Assembly: GCA_009363875.1 (NCBI GenBank) | Contig: CM018693.1 | Location: 79,100,028-79,164,027, forward strand | Length of the DNA stretch: 64,000 bases | From: Mikania micrantha | Lineage: Eukaryota; Streptophyta; Magnoliopsida; Asterales; Asteraceae | Direction of reading: 5' to 3' | Part shown: piece after piece, positions 62,499 through 64,000 of the stretch | Numbering within the stretch: position 1 is the first letter of the stretch | Layout: every line of letters starts with the position of its first letter | The notes under the pieces: model-generated | What the model was told of the DNA's origin: nothing | Seen by the model: only the letters and a program-made list of their open reading frames with translations | Databases searched by the model: none | Program-made: the position numbers and the translations under genes

Positions 62499-64000
62499 TT
62501 AATGACCAATCATCATTAGAATATCATCTGGATATTCTAAATCAGTAATGTCCTCAATTATAGGAGCATCATTGTCAACAAATTCACTCTCATGATCAGA
62601 TTCACTCTCCTTTAATGAAATAGGATCAATTTCTAAATCCGGTTCAAGTTGTGGTCTTGGTGCAAAACTAAAAGGAGGTGGAACAGAATGAAAACCAATC
62701 CCAGAATTATCATGAGATCTTTGTATAGCCGCAAAATGATCAATGACAAATGCGGAATTCTGATAATTCTCAAGCTTGGCTTTGTCCAACTCAGCTTCAG
62801 CTTTTGCAGCCGATAACTCAACTTTCAGCTTCTGAACTGAATCCAGATGCACAGAAACAGCGTGGTTATTCTGTAAAACCTTGATTTTTAAATCTTCGTT
62901 CTCTTTACTAAGATCAATTATCTTCTTATCAAACGCCTTTTCTTTTGAAATCAATTTCTTGTTTGCTTCTGTGCATGCTCGTAGATCAGAAGTCAACTGT
63001 GAGTTCATCTCTTTGAGTCTATCTATCATCTCATACAAATCACTCTGTACCTCAGTCATCTCATCAATCTTCTCCTTTCCTTTTCCTGATTCTTCTTCCA
63101 AAGAAGCCATGAAAGCACCCATAAGATCATCATACTTAACCCCCCAGTCATAGCCCTCATCAGCTTGACTTACCAGTGCTTTAAAAGATGATTCTTCAGA
63201 TTTCTCTTTCTTTTTCTGATAATCTTCCTTAGGCTTGAATGGATTCAGATTGCCTTGTTTCTTGGGATTTTTGCACTCTCTTGCAAAATGACCATGTTCA
63301 CCACAGTTATAACACTGTGTAGATTTTGGATTAAATCCAAACTCTGTGTTCCGGTCAAAAGTGAATTTCTTCCCGGTTTTCTTCTCATATCTATTAATTC
63401 TGCGAATAACACTCGCCAATGCCCACTGCGTATCTATCAACTCCATCTCATCCTCATCAATTTGTGCATAATCTTCAAAATTCAGATTTGCATTTCCGAT
63501 TCTCCCAGCCACCTGCTCATCATAAGCACTCACGACACATGACAAAATAGACATATGATCTTTAACAGCTTCAACTGTCACTTTTCCTAAATTTGTTGTG
63601 TTAAGCTGAACTGGAGGTGGTGTAGACTCAGACTTTTTCTCATTGACAGGACAATGTGAGCTAGAACTTGTAGGCACTGAAGAACTCTGAGTAGATTCAG
63701 AAGTTCTAGACACAAAAGCAGTCAATATCTTCGCAGATGCAGCAGGAGGTGTAGCAACTGAACCACCATACAAGGAAGGGTCTTGAGTGACATTTACCCG
63801 TCTTGCTTTACGTTTGTCCTTCATTTCTTGTTCCTCCAGTTTCTGAATAAACTCTACCAATGTCAATCCAGGTAGGTTTTCTCTCAATATGAGCACCAAA
63901 GAGTTCCATTTGTTAGGTAATGCATCAGCCAAACAGTCTATCTTCTCATCCTCTGAATACTCAATACCATATTTTCTCACTTCAGTTAACAAGTGTCTGT
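62499..64000 (-). CDS. Copia-f gag, main part (open to the right edge)
   Basis: The frame is open to base 64000, so the N-terminus is outside. It reads LLTEVRKYGIEYSEDEKID, LADALPNKWNSLVLILRENL and LVEFIQKLEEQEMKDKRKAR (gag helices), then a Ser/Thr-rich linker, IDEDEMELIDTQWALASVI and a CCHC knuckle (CYNCGEHGHFAREC, residue about 227). A long coiled coil follows (about 310-420: MIDRLKEMNSQLTSDLRACT, DLSKENEDLKIKVLQNNH), then an acidic tail. The gag of this element thus has three knuckles in two groups. It is the best preserved gag of the window. Confidence 0.85.
   Translation of the reverse strand, partial: RHLLTEVRKYGIEYSEDEKIDCLADALPNKWNSLVLILRENLPGLTLVEFIQKLEEQEMKDKRKARRVNVTQDPSLYGGSVATPPAASAKILTAFVSRTSESTQSSSVPTSSSSHCPVNEKKSESTPPPVQLNTTNLGKVTVEAVKDHMSILSCVVSAYDEQVAGRIGNANLNFEDYAQIDEDEMELIDTQWALASVIRRINRYEKKTGKKFTFDRNTEFGFNPKSTQCYNCGEHGHFARECKNPKKQGNLNPFKPKEDYQKKKEKSEESSFKALVSQADEGYDWGVKYDDLMGAFMASLEEESGKGKEKIDEMTEVQSDLYEMIDRLKEMNSQLTSDLRACTEANKKLISKEKAFDKKIIDLSKENEDLKIKVLQNNHAVSVHLDSVQKLKVELSAAKAEAELDKAKLENYQNSAFVIDHFAAIQRSHDNSGIGFHSVPPPFSFAPRPQLEPDLEIDPISLKESESDHESEFVDNDAPIIEDITDLEYPDDILMMIGH

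Overview
The window is plant nuclear DNA, AT-rich and made almost entirely of LTR retrotransposons nested in one another. Three features point to a eudicot, probably Asteraceae: chromodomain-bearing Ty3/Gypsy elements with 2-4 kb LTRs, Ty1/Copia elements of Sirevirus character (several polypurine tracts, an extra long ORF between pol and the 3' LTR), and an extra-ORF family that I recall as common in Asteraceae assemblies. No intact host gene, tRNA or rRNA was found. The only host-like sequence is a decayed intron-containing fragment of the signal recognition particle receptor alpha subunit at 1952-2723.

Layout from left to right. (1) 1-1137: 3' end of a plus-strand Copia (Copia-a), its extra ORF and 3' LTR. 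(2) 1138-2723: low-complexity DNA, then the SRP-receptor pseudogene, cut by Gypsy-1. (3) 2724-13138: Gypsy-1, minus strand, with a 3.6 kb 3' LTR, broken gag-protease-RT-RNase H-integrase-chromodomain genes, a leader with a 66-bp minisatellite, a PBS, and only 475 bp of the 5' LTR. It is followed by a copy of the left-flank DNA and a 100-N gap (13711-13810). (4) 13811-17626: Copia-b (gag and 5' LTR), inserted in the integrase of Copia-c. (5) 17627-26760: Copia-c, split by a 4.0 kb Gypsy solo LTR (19438-23437). (6) 26761-27859: unassigned DNA with a palindromic array. (7) 27860-53038: an outer Gypsy LTR (A0) split by a second LTR type (B), inside which lie two near-identical LTR A + pol blocks (Gypsy-2 and Gypsy-3). 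They share premature stops, so they were copied as dead DNA. Gypsy-3 is split by Copia-d (42549-49546). (8) 53039-64000: Copia-e inserted in A0, and Copia-f inserted in Copia-e. Copia-f carries gag, an in-frame protease-RNase H fusion left by a large pol deletion, and a roughly 1,160-residue extra ORF with few breaks.

No complete autonomous element is present and nothing here works as a cellular pathway. The most interesting non-coding signal is that nearly every family carries dense arrays of its own short CG-centred palindromic word (AGGTTCG/CGAACCT, CATTCG/CGAATG, TTCTCGAA, CGATCG, TCGATA/TATCGA). Within one Copia the same word recurs in the LTR, the 5' leader and, in Copia-f, around a TATA box upstream of the extra ORF. 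A second signal is a roughly 1 kb non-coding module shared by Copia-d and Copia-f, with three spaced near-palindromic repeats. Family names and elements are assigned by reading the sequence only; no search was run.
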